A stretch of DNA of 64,000 nt from Doryteuthis pealeii (GCA_023376005.1 CM042145.1:100962040-101026039); one strand, 5' to 3'; positions 20,795-31,552 are shown, counted from the first letter of the stretch. Notes: generated from the sequence alone by a model not told the origin. A program made the numbers and translations.

Positions 20795-21068
20795 AGTGTG
20801 TATTATACACAAAAGTTAATATTTAGTTCTCATGTATAATATGCACTCCGAGCTTTTAGGCTTAAAAATCTGGAAAAAAGTGCGTATTATACACAAAAGT
20901 TAATATTTAATTCTCATGTATAATATGCACTCCGAGCTTTTAGGCTTAAAAATCTGGAAGAATGTGCGTATTATACACAAAAGTTAATATTTAGTTCTCA
21001 TGTATAATATGCACTCCGAGCTTTTAGGCTTAAAAATCTGGAAAAATGTGCGTATTATACACAAGTAA
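20795..21068 (+). repeat. 84-bp tandem repeat, about 3.2 units
   Basis: TATTATACAC starts at 20801, 20885, 20969 and 21053. Units contain TATAATATGCACTCCGAGC and GGCTTAAAAATCTGGAA. The GTGCGTATTATACACAA block also occurs in the MITE at 43570-43995. Confidence 0.95.
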
Positions 21069-21504
21069 TTATGGTAGATTTATGTTTACAGATTAAAAAT
21101 TTTGTAAGAGAAATAAAGTGAAATAAAAACAATGTTCCATGCATGTTTAGATAACAAGGCTTTTTTTTCACCATTTTCTAACAGCAATACTTCTACTGTA
21201 TTTTTACTGCTGCCTGTAAAAAGTAGCAGAATTGTTGAAGAATTCTTGCAATCATCTCTCATAGACATTCTTTTATTGGAAGCATCCCAATAATCCTTAC
21301 TCCCATCTTAAATCTCATTAATTCCACAGCATATTTTACTGTTTGTCCACCCCCACACTGTTTTTTGTTGTTTTTGTTTTGTTTTGTTTGTTTTTTTGTT
21401 TTGTTTTGTTTTTTTGTAAAAGAAAAAAAATAGAAAGTTTTTTTGCAATCAAACGAAAATGTTTTTGTTTTTCAAAAGCTCAATTCATACAACTAGAAAA
21501 AAAA
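21069..21504. other. Intron, nothing recognised
   Basis: AT-rich with a (T/G)-rich tract at 21361-21415. No gene. Confidence 0.4.
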
Positions 21505-22000
21505 GTAAGTAAAATTATCAAATTTATTAAAGGAGTAAAAAAAAAAAAATAAAACCATTTAAAATGGAAACTTAGTTCTGTCTCCCTCAAATTAAATGTG
21601 GTGTGCATCTATTAATTATGAATTAAATAATTATTTTTAATATTTTACACAAAATTGTAGTCATTTATTTATTTGTAAACTTTTTAGTTAACTTCTCCCT
21701 ATGGAAGAAAGGGTGAAAGTAAAAAAAAATATTTTTAGAATTGATTAAAAATTTCGCAAATAATTTTTTCCATTTAAACTTTTTAATTAATTTAAGTTTA
21801 TTTATTTAAATTGTCATTATTACAATGGAAAACATTCAAATGTTGAATTGTAAGGAACAGCTTTTATTCATTTTATTAACATTAATATTGAATATTTAAA
21901 AAATATTTTAACGATTTTGGGTATTGTGACTTAAGCAGTGATGTAGTTTCGGTTACAGACAGACACCAAATCTCCATTATTAATAGTTGTAATTCTACAG
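21505..22000 (+). repeat. ~500-bp AT-rich repeat with inverted mate at 51310-51825
   Basis: Collinear reverse-complement matches: ATCAAATTTATTAAAGGAGT against ACTCCTTCAATAAATTTGAT, TTTTACACAAAATTGTA against TACAATTTTGTGTAAAA, GGAACAGCTTTTATT against AATAAAAGCTGTTC, and CAAATCTCCATTATTAATAG against its complement. No protein is encoded. Confidence 0.8.
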
Positions 22001-22439
22001 GAAAATATTAATTTAATAAATTTCAAAGACAATTTTTTTTTAAATTTCAAAATGGAAACCATGCTCATTGTTGGCAAGATTCAAGTCAAATAAACTATCA
22101 ATTTTATGAAATAATTTGTTTGGTTTATCATAAATATATTTTAGCTAGAATCACTTTATAAAAATTATTAACTACAAATGTACCAGTCTCAGGGAAGAAC
22201 AAAGAGTTTTCAATTTTAACTGATGTTTTATTTTGTGGTCTTCTGTACCCTTGTACCTAATTTCTTTTCTTTGATACAGTCGATTCTCAAGAACATTGTA
22301 AACTAAAATGATAGAACAATAACAATAATTTAAAATAAATGTATAAAACAATTTAGACATAAAGAAAGGAAATTCTAGTTAAAATTACATTTACCAAACT
22401 TTTACTTCCTCCTGTGCTGGTATTGATAGTAATATCTTA

Positions 22440-22642
22440 ATGAGTATTATTTGGATTATTCCGACTATTGTCCTCATCTTTATTGTTATCTATACAATGT
22501 TTTGGCCGATGTGCCTTCCGGCCTTCTTCAAGTATTTCTTGTCGGACTCAGGAACCTTCTTGACATAACATAACATAATAGTCCGAAAAATCCAAATAAT
22601 ACTAATTATCAAGCCTCATCTCAAAAATTCAGAGAAATAATA
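22440..22642 (+). mobile_element. FB-C foldback, internally shortened
   Basis: Left arm GAGTATTATTTGGATTATTC and CTATTGTCCTCATCTTTATT; right arm ATAGTCCGAAAAATCCAAAT then CAAGCCTCATCTCAAAAATT. The core GCCGATGTGCCTTCCGGCC is present once. Confidence 0.75.
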
Positions 22643-22689
22643 TCTTAATGGTTCTGGAGTCTTAGAACTTAAGCCATGCATCTTAATAT

Positions 22690-22694
22690 GGAGG

Positions 22695-22732
<38 letters not shown>
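22690..22732. repeat. (TTA)n microsatellite
   Basis: About 12 ATT/TTA units. Confidence 0.95.
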
Positions 22733-22734
<2 letters not shown>

Positions 22735-22844
22735 TTATTTTCTGTAGTATTCAAATCAAGGTGGATAACTTCTCGTACTGTTACAACAAAAATCTTTTTT
22801 TGATAACTGGATGAGAAGGGGAAAGATATGATCATTTGACTGTG

Positions 22845-23325
22845 ATGCTTAAGGACAGAATCCTGGTGGCTGAGCAGTCCTTGACATAGAACACTCCACT
22901 TTGGCCCTTACTTAGCTAGTCTGAGAATCCCCCTCATCAATCGGCTGGTCACGTCAAGCCCTAGCACCCATATGATTGTGCCAACCCTATTGCCCTTATG
23001 ACAAGCCACAACTCTTTTTATCATATATCTGCTAGAAGGCGGTGGCTGAAGGTCTTGGTGTCCTGGGTGTGATGTTAAACTCTATCTGATGGTGAAGTTT
23101 CAATTTTGGAGCTCTGCGTAATTTGGAGTATCATCACCATTACTCCCAGGTCCACTCTGACTTGGAGTGGTAGTACCTGTTAGGGCTCCATCTATGGGTT
23201 AAATAGAAAAAAAAGTGTTTAAAAAAAAAAATTGAGTACTCGTTAAGAGTGAATAAAACAAACCGTATTTGGCATAAAATAACCCAACAAGGGTTGACAT
23301 GCCGTAAAATCCAACCAACCAACTA
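22845..23325 (+). repeat. LR copy, 5' truncated
   Basis: Starts at GATGCTTAAGGACAGAATCC and runs through CAAGCCCTAGCACC and ATCTATGGGTTAAATAG to the type-b tail CCCAACAAGGGTTGACATGCC. Confidence 0.8.
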
Positions 23326-23371
23326 AAGTTGTCTTTAGAGACTATAACATTGCTTGGCTGTGCCTAGGATG

Positions 23372-23621
23372 GGTATTTGCCTCATACCCCACTTGTATGG
23401 GCTGGGCATAAGGCCTCGTTTTAACGTGGGCCCACCCACAAGCTGAAGCTCATGCGTGGGAAAGAACAAAAATTGTGTCGTTGCCTGGGGGGATAGCCCC
23501 CTGGGATCGACGCTATAATTAAACTCTTGACGAGTCCAGCGGCCGAAGCTTGCTGGACCCCCGGTGTTAACCAGAAAACCGAATGTGCAAGGAGTTTATA
23601 ATAATGAAAAAATAAAAAATA
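23372..23621 (+). mobile_element. 250-bp retroposed insert with structured, GC-rich body and A-rich tail
   Basis: Flanked by an exact 18-bp duplication TTGGCTGTGCCTAGGATG (23354-23371 and 23622-23639). The body is far GC-richer than its surroundings and can form several hairpins: CCCACTTGTATGGG; GGGGGGATAGCCCCC; GTCCAGC...GCTGGAC. The 3' end is TAATAATGAAAAAATAAAAA. A long TSD plus A-rich tail is the hallmark of LINE-mediated retroposition. I do not recognise the source; a structured non-coding RNA or SINE is possible. No tRNA-type box A/B pair is evident. Confidence 0.85.
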
Positions 23622-23856
23622 TTGGCTGTGCCTAGGATGTCATTTATGTTGCCAGTATAATAAAGGAAGTATCAAATTGTTCTGAGTTAAAAAAAAAAAA
23701 AAAAAAATAATTGTATTATAAACAACAAAAGATTCATTAGTGGTATTGTATTCTTCTAAAAAGGTAGAATATAAAACGGTTATGATTGGATGTGATAGTA
23801 ATTGAAAATATGTTAGACACAGAAGAGATAAGTACTGTAATCTGAATAACTACATC

Positions 23857-24109
23857 TTAACTCTTTGCCTACCAAATTTCTTTTCTTTTGGCTGTTCTAA
23901 ATTTTTCTTGGTATTTTTTTTATCTGTGTGATGGGATATTTCAAAGTTCACTTTCTATTCACCTCAGAACTCATTCTATTCAAATAAATTCTTATTATTG
24001 CAATCTGGGTCCTTCTGCTCAATTATAATGAATTAACCATCAGTTTTTGTAAATTGCTTTGCAGTGGTGGCAGTGCCATTATGAGCGGCTTAAACTAGGC
24101 AAAAGTTAA
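23857..24109 (+). mobile_element. PB MITE
   Basis: TTAACTCTTTGCCTACC at the left and TAGGCAAAAGTTAA at the right, with the family body between. Confidence 0.8.
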
Positions 24110-24269
24110 TGGATTTCTGACTATTTGACTAAAAAAAAAAGGGTGTTGTCCGAAAAATTAAGATTAAAAATGTCAGTGGAAATAAAGAGTAGTTTAGTAT
24201 GATTCCTTAAAAAAATATGAGAATTATCAAAATCATATCATGCCTAATAAAAGGTTACATCATTGCTCT

Positions 24270-24715
24270 ATTTGTGGGATGGGAGGTAAGTGGCTATACA
24301 GCTGCTGTTTTCTGGTTACTGCTTCGATACCTGAACCCAAAATCTAAGGCTTACAGTGTATAGTAAAACAGTGCTCAGCTTAAAATATCAAACTTATGGG
24401 TTCAAAAGGTGTAGTGAAGTGGGGTTGAACTTACCTGACTCCAAACATCCTCAATGCTTAATCTGTACTGTCGTGGCTGCCATCTGTCATTCCGTTGCCG
24501 CACATGGGCAAAAGACCCTCAGTAATTTTAATAGGTGAGCCACTAGCTCAATAAAAAGTGAACTATTTTGAAAAGAAGGCTGTGAGACGTGTTTGAGGCG
24601 AGTCGAACGCCAGACGTTGTGTTTGAGACTAGTCGAACTCCAGACGTGCATTTATAATATCTGCATGTACATTCAAAGTTTTTCTATTGCATTTTTAACT
24701 TCTTTTAAAATCAAA
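24270..24715 (+). repeat. Composite repeat: 24270-24410 unit plus a 53268-53610-type unit
   Basis: 24335-24405 (CTTACAGTGTATAGTAAAAC, CTTATGGGTTCAAAAGG) matches 27835-27920. From 24415, ACTTACCTGACTCCAAACAT, GCCATCTGTCATTCC and TGAACTATTTTGAAAAGAAGG match 53280-53460. At 27920 the sequence passes straight on to a segment here found at 25165-25258, so 24412-25165 is inserted material. Confidence 0.7.
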
Positions 24716-24756
24716 AGGTTAAAATATTAATATAATCATCATATCGCGCAAGCAGC

Positions 24757-24866
24757 ACGGATAATGATAATTTGATAATGATAATTGATAATTTGATAAT
24801 GATAATTTGATAATGATAATTTGATAATGATAATTGGATAATGATAATTGGATAATAATAATTTGA
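24757..24866. repeat. (GATAAT)n-type tandem repeat
   Basis: Repeats of GATAATTTGATAAT and variants, about 100 bp. Confidence 0.9.
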
Positions 24867-25100
24867 TCGGGTTAGCTCAGTCGGTAGAGCGTTCAGCTAG
24901 AAACCACAAGATTCCTAGTTCGATACCGGTCCTCGCCAACTCAACATATGAGTAGCACAGGGATCTGTGCGGTAAAGTAAGGAGCTGATGGTAGGTGTGG
25001 CGCTCCACCTCAGATGCCAAAAACAATCTCCTTGGTCTAGCGCTATTGAAAAGGGATAGACTCCATCGCTGACTGGCTGATACCGACTTTAGGCCGCCCC
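24866..25100 (+). mobile_element. SINE-A, full length reference copy
   Basis: Head GGTTAGCTCAGTCGGTAGAG (box A) and AGTTCGATACC (box B), then ACTCAACATATGAGTAGCAC, GGTAGGTGTGGCGCTCCACC, TTGGTCTAGCGC, AAAAGGGATAGACTCC and GGCTGATACCGAC. The tRNA-like head lacks a convincing anticodon arm for a functional tRNA. Confidence 0.9.
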
Positions 25101-25374
25101 AATAACTATATTAGTAATAATAACATGTAATAATTAAATATTAATAAAATATTAGAATATAATATGTTAAAAATATGTTCTGCATAAACCTACATGTAAA
25201 ATTTAAGGAAACAGTTACTGATTTTTTGTTGTTATAAACAACCAAAGAAGTACTAACTTTGGGGTCACTATTCATAATTTTTGTTATTCATTTTTATAGT
25301 ATTTCTTGGCATATAAGACACATGGTTTGCAAAGGTATCTAGGGGACTACCACTGACTGCAACCTTTCCAAGCT

Positions 25375-25592
25375 CCATAACTCCCAGGTCCACTTTAACC
25401 CAGAGTGGTAGTACCTATTAGAGTTCTATTTATGGGTTAAATGGAAGAAAATTAGTTAACAAAAATGTGTTTAAAAAAAAAATGAGTTCAAAAAAAGAAT
25501 TTTCAATACCCATCAAGAATGAATAAAACAAAATGTCCTCTGCATAAAATAATCCAACAAGGGTTGACATGCTGTAAAATCCAAGCAACCTC
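25375..25592 (+). repeat. LR 3' fragment
   Basis: Starts TAACTCCCAGGTCCACTT, with GAGTGGTAGTACCTATTAG and the type-b tail CCAACAAGGGTTGACATGC. Confidence 0.75.
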
Positions 25593-25672
25593 CAGAGTTG
25601 TCAATTTCAAACTTTTGCAGATAACCTTATAGTCATAATAACCGCAAATGTGGTATAGACTTATTTTAATGC

Positions 25673-25908
25673 TTAACTCTTAACATCCTGTTGAGAATTT
25701 TCAAAGTCCAGAGCCCAATTCCTATAACCATTTATCAAATACAGGTAAAAATGTCCGTTTCATTAAAAGTTACCTCTTATTTATCTTAAAGACTTCTAAA
25801 TATGTTTAATATTACATTTAAACAAAGGCTATCATTTGGGGTAGATTAGGAAAATGAATGTGACTTCCAGCCGGGTGGAATGAGGTGGTATAGGATGTTA
25901 AGAGTTAA
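25673..25908. mobile_element. PB-like MITE, second subfamily
   Basis: TTAACTCTTAACATCCTG on the left and AGGATGTTAAGAGTTAA on the right: a 236-bp TTAA-bounded element with inverted ends of about 17 bp but a body unlike the main PB family. Confidence 0.8.
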
Positions 25909-26805
25909 TTACATGCCAGAAAATATGGTAGACCAAAACGTCTAAAAAAAATGTATTTAAATTGATTTTTCTGAGCAAATCTTATTTTACCTTTGATTTT
26001 GTTTTAAATCTTTTTTTTTTTACTTTTTATTATTTTATGTATATTTTTGATAGCTATTTTCTTTCTGTTTTCATTCATTTTTTTTGTTCACCCCAATTCT
26101 TTTCCCTTCTCACCTTTTAATTTTGGTCTCAAAACTAACGCTAACTGAGTGACTGTTTTCATGCCATCTCCGAATCTTCTCTTTATTTCTATCATTCCAG
26201 TGACCTCCGATTTTACAGGTATATCCACAGGTTTTGAAATCATGTTTTGCTCTTATATTCTGTTGATCATCATATTCTGTTGTTTCACGTCCAACATTAA
26301 AAGAAAAAAAGAAAAAAAGGAAAAAAGCAGTCAATGGAAAATGTTTCTTCTCTCGCATACATTTTCTAAGCAAGTCTATAAAACTTGCAGCGGCCTTGTA
26401 CTCAGATTTTTAGGTGGAAGAAGAAAATTCAAGTGTCGGGTCCCACAACTTCAACACACGATAATAAATTATACGGAAATATGATCTCTGTATAAAACAG
26501 AAGAAAAACCAAGTTAAATATAAGAATAAGCTTTGCATAAAACATGCATTACTTTACAGTTCAGAATTCAACATTCTTTTTCTTTAGTCATCAAAAGTAT
26601 ATGTAGCATAAAGTCCTATGTTTTTACGACCATATAGAATATAATAATTAAGGGTCTTAAACAATTATTTTATTCTATATGGTTGTAGAAATATAGGAGT
26701 TTATCCTCTAAACTATATCACAGGAAATGTCCAATTATGACTAGCAAAATAAAATAGTTTTAAGCTGAAAAGTATATCAAACTCTACTTCATCTAAGTAA
26801 AAGTT
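25909..26805. other. Intron, mostly unclassified; small palindrome
   Basis: 26608-26705 contains AAGTCCTATGTTTTTACGAC mirrored by GTTGTAGAAATATAGGAGTTT. The 111-codon frame at 26149 has no recognisable domain and no usable splice context. The rest is AT-rich. Confidence 0.45.
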
Positions 26806-27052
26806 AAGTCGTTAGGGCGGTCTAATTTTCGGTATCAGCCAGACAGCGAGGGAGTCTATCCCCTTTTCACTAGCGCTAGACCAAGGAGATTATTTTACCA
26901 TCTGAGGTGGAGCACCACACCTACCATCAGCTCCTCAGTTTACCACACAGATCCCTGTACTACTCATATGCTGAGTTGACAAGGGTCGGTATCGAATCAG
27001 GAACCTGGAGATTCCTAGCTGAACGCTCTACCAACTGAGCTAAACCGGCCCA
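26806..27052 (-). mobile_element. SINE-A, full length, minus strand
   Basis: The minus strand reads GGTTTAGCTCAGTTGGTAG...CTAGGAATCTCCAGG...ATTCGATACCGACC...GGTAGGTGTGGTGCTCCACC...GGCTGATACC. Only lightly diverged from 24866-25100. Confidence 0.9.
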
Positions 27053-27082
27053 TTACTTTATCTACCCCAGCTTTATTATAGT

Positions 27083-27715
27083 AGTATTGTTGTTAGTATA
27101 GCATTTAATTCTAAGACTAACGGCAACAAATAAATGAGTTAAAACTTAGTTCAATTCAAACAATTTAAGAACAAAACAATGACTAACAATATAAAGTCCT
27201 TCCGGTGTATAGTCAAGTTTGAGAGACTTACCGGTGTGATAGAGAGAATATCTGGTATCTTCTGATTTAGTGGTTTCATATATTTTATTTTACCCCCAAG
27301 TAAAAATACCTCGGAGGACAGACACTCATCTTGCATCTGTCCTCTTCAAACACTCAGCCCGAACTCCTTCGTCTGCCTCCTCCAAAAACTTAGGCAAAAA
27401 CTACCCAACTTTTCATTCTCTCCTTCACTTTTGTCACTGTTGACACTCCTCGGCCAATCAGAACTCAAGGTCGTATGTTTCATATATTTTATTTTACCCC
27501 CTAGTAAAAATGCCTCGGAGGACAGACACTCATCTTGCATCTGTTCTCTTCAAACACTCAGCCCGAACTCCTTCGTCTGCCCCCTCCAAAAACTTGGGCA
27601 AAAACTACCCAACTTTTCATTCTCTCCTTCACTTTTGTCACTGTTGACACGCCTAGGCCAATCAGAACCCAAGGTCAGTGACCTCCACGTCAGGGTTCAC
27701 ACGCTTAACTAATTC
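27083..27715 (-). mobile_element. LTR-like element related to 381-734, with internal duplication
   Basis: 27083-27260 matches 385-545 (TTCTAAGACTAAC, CAATATAAAGTCCTTCC, GAGACTTACCGG). On the minus strand this puts AATAAATT and a TATA-like region in LTR order. Upstream in that sense are two 204-bp direct repeats (27277-27480 and 27481-27684), each with GGCCAATCAGAAC. The outer border could not be fixed. Confidence 0.5.
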
Positions 27716-27834
27716 CACTATTATCTACATGTATAACTAATTTTGGGGTTTTTCCACATTTCTATATCTCATTATTTTACAATATTACTTGGAGAGGAGA
27801 TGGAAATTGTCAAGTAGCCTCCATTGCCGTAAAG

Positions 27835-28035
27835 TTGGAGCCCAAAATTTAAGGCTTACAGTGTATAGTAAAACAATGCTTAGCTCAAAATATCAAGCTT
27901 ATGGGTTCAAAAGGTTTTTAAAAAATTGGGAACTGAGAATCATCATATATATAAGATATGTTCTGCATAAACCTACATGTAAAATTTAAGGAATCAGTTA
28001 CTGATTTATTTTTTGTTATAAACAACCACAGAAGT
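27835..28035 (+). repeat. Uninterrupted relative of the 24270-25260 composite
   Basis: Carries CTTACAGTGTATAGTAAAAC and then ATATGTTCTGCATAAACCTA and AACAACCACAGAAGTACTAAC, which at 24.3-25.3 kb are separated by about 750 bp of inserted repeats. Confidence 0.7.
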
Positions 28036-28244
28036 ACTAACTAAAAACATATAAAATGTTTAAGCAAAACTTAATAATTCACTCTGAAATGAAGGCCCAA
28101 CAATCTGAATGGGACTAACTAAAAATTAAATATATATTTTACTAGCGCATTTCACATCATATGACTATCTTTTTTAATGTTGGAATATACTTTTCTCCAT
28201 TGTGGGTAATATCAGGTTTTATGATTTCTGGTCATTCATACTTC

Positions 28245-28300
28245 AGTTACCACATTAAATAACCCACAAAGGTTGATATGCCATTAAACAAAGAAACCAA
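28245..28300 (+). repeat. Isolated LR-type 3' tail
   Basis: ACATTAAATAACCCACAAAG followed by GTTGATATGCCATTAAAC. Confidence 0.6.
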
Positions 28301-28397
28301 ACTAAAACTAAGCAGATAATAACAAGAGACTTGGCAATTATTATTAACTTAAGGACTATACAAATAACTCCAAATTAATTTTACAAGTACAGAAATG

Positions 28398-28635
28398 GGA
28401 CCATATTACCTTTAGGCACCCCTTTTTGATCTCGATTAAGAAAGGACATGTTTTTCATTTACGCCGTCAATATCCAGTTGTTTGTTAGGGGTGAGGGTTA
28501 GGGGTTAGTTTTATAATTTTTTTTTAAAAAATCTAAAAATCGTCTGTTAAAACAACCGGATATTGACGGTGTAAATGAAAAATATGTCCTTTCTTAATTG
28601 AGATCAAAAAGGGGTGCCTAAAAATCATATGGTCC
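28398..28635. mobile_element. FB-G MITE, 8-bp TSD
   Basis: GGACCATATTACCTTTAGGC...CATATGGTCC, about 90-bp arms, flanked by CAGAAATG on both sides (28390-28397, 28636-28643). The loop includes GGGTGAGGGTTAGGGGTTAG. Same family as 10052-10281, so two independent 8-bp duplications support the call. Confidence 0.9.
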
Positions 28636-28796
28636 CAGAAATGGTTGCAGAGTTATCTGCTCTTTAATATGACCTTCAGAGAAACAATTACAATAATTAT
28701 TGATTCCAAGTAGATACATGGATTTTAGAAGTATGTAAATTTTGACTGTGATGAGCATCAATAAAAGGTATATTGACAAAAATTTACAATTCAATA

Positions 28797-28992
28797 TCAG
28801 TCTCCACTAACTCAACGCATTAGTAGCACAGCTTGAGTAATCTTATCTGTGCAGTAAAGTGTGGAGTTGATGGTAGGTGTGGCGCTCCATGTCAGCAAAA
28901 ACAATTTCCCTGGTCTAATGCTAGCCAAAAGGAGATAGACTCCCTCGCTGTCTGGCTGATACCAGCAATAGGCCACTCCACTAACTTGGTAA
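28797..28992 (+). mobile_element. SINE-A body (head missing)
   Basis: ACTCAACGCATTAGTAGCAC, GGTAGGTGTGGCGCTCCA, CCTGGTCTAATGC and GGCTGATACCAGC match SINE-A after box B. Confidence 0.8.
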
Positions 28993-29187
28993 GAAGCTAT
29001 TGTTTGGGTCTGCTTCATGGCTAAGTAGGTTTTATACTTCCTGCTAGTGCTGGAGGTTGGTGTTCAAGCCCATGTAGAAAGCAGGGATTGCAATGCTGAT
29101 TTTCTAAATAGGTTGTCCCAACACAATCCCCATTTAGTTTTCTATGTCTCACACTAAGCCAAAATAAGTAGATATAAAATAATACAT

Positions 29188-29780
29188 ATTGTTTGGATTT
29201 TTCAGACAGTTGTTCTCATTTTTATTGTTATATACACAATGTTTTGTGGAATGTGGAAGCGTGTGGTGTAATGGTTAAAGTCATGGGAAATGGACTTGTC
29301 GCCACATTTTCACTTAGCGCTAATACCCTTGGGAAAGGTATGAATCCTACTCTCCCTCCAGCTATGGGTAAATAGTAGGGCAGACCAGGCTCTTTAACCT
29401 TGGTTGGGCAATCGGTCTAGGTGAAGGAAAACTCTGAATTCAAATCTGTTGAACTCTGCTTAAGAAATTGACCTTGTGTCACATCCTGCTCGTGCGGAGG
29501 GGTTGGTAAATATATATACAATGTTTTGGCCAATATGCCTTCTGGCCTTGTTCAGGTGTTTTTTATTGAACTCGGGAACCTTCATGTTATAATTGGGAGC
29601 CTTCACAGAACTTTGAACCAAATCCTTTATTCAATCCACAAGAAGGCGGCTGGAGGGCACATTGGTCAAAATGTTATAACAAATGTTATGTTATAATGTT
29701 ATAACAATAAAGATGAGGACAACAGTCTGAAAAATCCAAATAGTACAAATTATCAACCCTCATCTCAAAAATTTGGACAA
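29188..29780 (+). mobile_element. FB-C foldback, both arms, split by SINE-B
   Basis: Left arm TTGTTTGGATTTTTCAGAC...ACAATGTTTTG (to 29246); the sequence resumes at 29518 with ACAATGTTTTGGCCAATATG, the core CTTCTGGCCTTGTTCAGG, then the right arm GGAGGGCACATTGGTC, ACAATAAAGATGAGGACAAC and CAACCCTCATCTCAAAAATT. Confidence 0.85.
29247..29517 (+). mobile_element. SINE-B inserted in FB-C, 11-bp TSD
   Basis: Duplication ACAATGTTTTG at 29236-29246 and 29518-29528. Head GTGTGGTGTAATGGTTAAAG; box B is deleted (the sequence jumps from GGACTTGTCG to CACATTTTCACTTAGC). The 3' end is GGGGTTGGTAAATATATAT. Confidence 0.9.
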
Positions 29781-29789
29781 ATAAAAAAA

Positions 29790-30112
29790 TTAATTTCTTG
29801 TGTATACACAACGTTTTGTCTGATGTGCCCTCCAGCCTTCTTCAGGTGTTTTTTTTGTTGAACTAAAGGAACCTTCATGTCATAATGGGTAGCCTTCACA
29901 GAACCTCGAACTGAACCTTTTATTAAATCCATATCAACAGTCCAAAAATTCAGACAAAAAAATAGATAGCCTTCACAGAACTTAGAACTGAACCATCATC
30001 AATCTAGATGAAGAATGCCAGAGGGCACATCGGCCAAAACGTTATGTATATAACAATAAAAATGAGAACAGTCCAAAATTCAGACAAATAAAAAAAATTA
30101 ATTTTGTGTGTT
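29790..30112 (+). mobile_element. Further FB-C pieces in tandem
   Basis: GTTTTGTCTGATGTGCCCTC, CTTCAGGTGTTTTTT, then GGCACATCGGCCAAAACGTT and ATAACAATAAAAATGAGAAC. Core and right arm again, joined head to tail to the preceding copy. Confidence 0.65.
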
Positions 30113-30605
30113 TAGATTTTTCTGCATTGAGATGCTAGGACCGTTCTTTGTCTGATCCTTACATCTTTATTTTCTGGGAATGAAGGAATGGTCAATTCCT
30201 GATGTCTTGCTAAAACAACAGAGTATTGAATGATGAGCATGAAACAATATAACATTGAAACAAAACCTCACATTATTTTCATTAGTGTTTTTTTGATTGT
30301 TGCCTGTGCATGATGTTATTTTTTTTTCTCCTAATATTGTCTTGCATTTTGTTAATACTGTTTCATTGATAATGTATCAACCAATCAAGCCTGAGCATGC
30401 TCTTTTCAAACGCCTCATTTATTTATTCCTTCTGACATCATCCATGACACTGTATCATTGCAATTAGTGTAGAAGTCGCTGACTATTTATGATAATAAAA
30501 AGAAAATTATGTATGAGTTGTTTATGCTGATTACTTGCAAGATGTAAAAATGTTATTATAATGTAAGGTGGTGAAGTACTAGCATAAGAACAAAAATACC
30601 TTTCT
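30113..30605. other. Intron, nothing recognised
   Basis: AT-rich, no repeat mate found. Confidence 0.35.
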
Positions 30606-30609
30606 TGTG

Positions 30610-30611
<2 letters not shown>

Positions 30612-30644
<33 letters not shown>
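30612..30644. repeat. (AT)n microsatellite
   Basis: Pure TA run at the outer edge of the nested palindrome. Confidence 0.95.
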
Positions 30645-30648
<4 letters not shown>

Positions 30649-31552
30649 AATGTGTATGCTTGGCAGTATTACTCTTGAAGTGCTCAATATCTGTGATAGA
30701 GCATTAATAAATATATATTTTAGTATATATTTATTTGCATGGGAACAAGTCCGCTACCATTGGTTTCATGATATGCAAGCTTAATTGTTTAAGTGGAGCA
30801 ATCAAAATTTTCACTGCTCGACAATTGCTCTGTTTAAACGATAAGCTTGCATATCATGAAACCAATGGTAGCGAACTTGTTCCATGCAAATAAATTATAT
30901 ATAATATATATATATATCATAGGTGGTTACCAGGTAATTTGGTATTAGGATGATTAAGCTGTCCTTTCTTCCAACGCTAAAAGGTCCAATTTTTCAATAT
31001 ATAAACAGAGCATGTAATTAGTAAAGTAAACGAAAAAAGCTTAAAAATTGGCTATTTTGCGGTTATGATACCATTTCCACTCACAGGAAATGGTACCATA
31101 GCTGATTTTTTAAGCTTTTTACTTTACTAATCACATAGCTCTGTTTATATAAAAAAAAAAAATTGAACTCTCAAATTGGACCTGAATTCTCTAACATTTT
31201 AGCGTTGGAAAAAGGACCAGCTTAGAATCATCCTAATACCAAATTACCTGGTAACCCACCTACGAATAATATATATATGGTGCACATATATATATTTGTT
31301 TTTTGCATGGGAACAAGTCCACTACCATTGGTTTCATGATATGCAACCTTAATTGTTTAAGCAGAGCAATTGTTTTTGATTGCTCCACTTAAATAATTAA
31401 CTTGCATATCATGAAACCAATGGTAGCGGACTTGTTCCCACGCAAATAAATATATACTAAAATATATATTTATTTATTAATGCTCTATCACAGATATTGA
31501 GCACTTCAAGAGTAATAGTGCCAACCATACACATTGAGATATATATATCTCA
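30645..31552. mobile_element. Nested palindromes (foldbacks within a foldback)
   Basis: Outer arms: ATCTCAATGTGTATGC...GAGCATTAATAAATATATAT (30645-30728) against its complement at 31441-31552. Inside lie two copies of one palindrome (30730-30896 and 31308-31446, with ACAAGTCCGCTACCATTGGT paired to ACCAATGGTAGCG) and between them a different palindrome (30918-31268, GGTTACCAGGTAATTTGG paired to CCAAATTACCTGGTAACC). No coding capacity. Confidence 0.9.
30918..31268. mobile_element. Inner foldback, ~100-bp arms
   Basis: Arms CATAGGTGGTTACCAGG...AACAGAGC and reverse complement; the loop contains AAATGGTACCATAG-type short palindrome. Both edges sit in AT-repeat sequence, compatible with insertion into (TA)n. 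Confidence 0.85.

Noticed and set aside
24866..24940. tRNA gene
   Set aside because: Boxes A and B are present but the cloverleaf is poor and a SINE body follows; the same head recurs in several SINE-A copies.
26149..26484. 111-codon plus-strand frame
   Set aside because: Hydrophobic and Lys-rich low-complexity product without family resemblance; no matching exon phase for XPR1.
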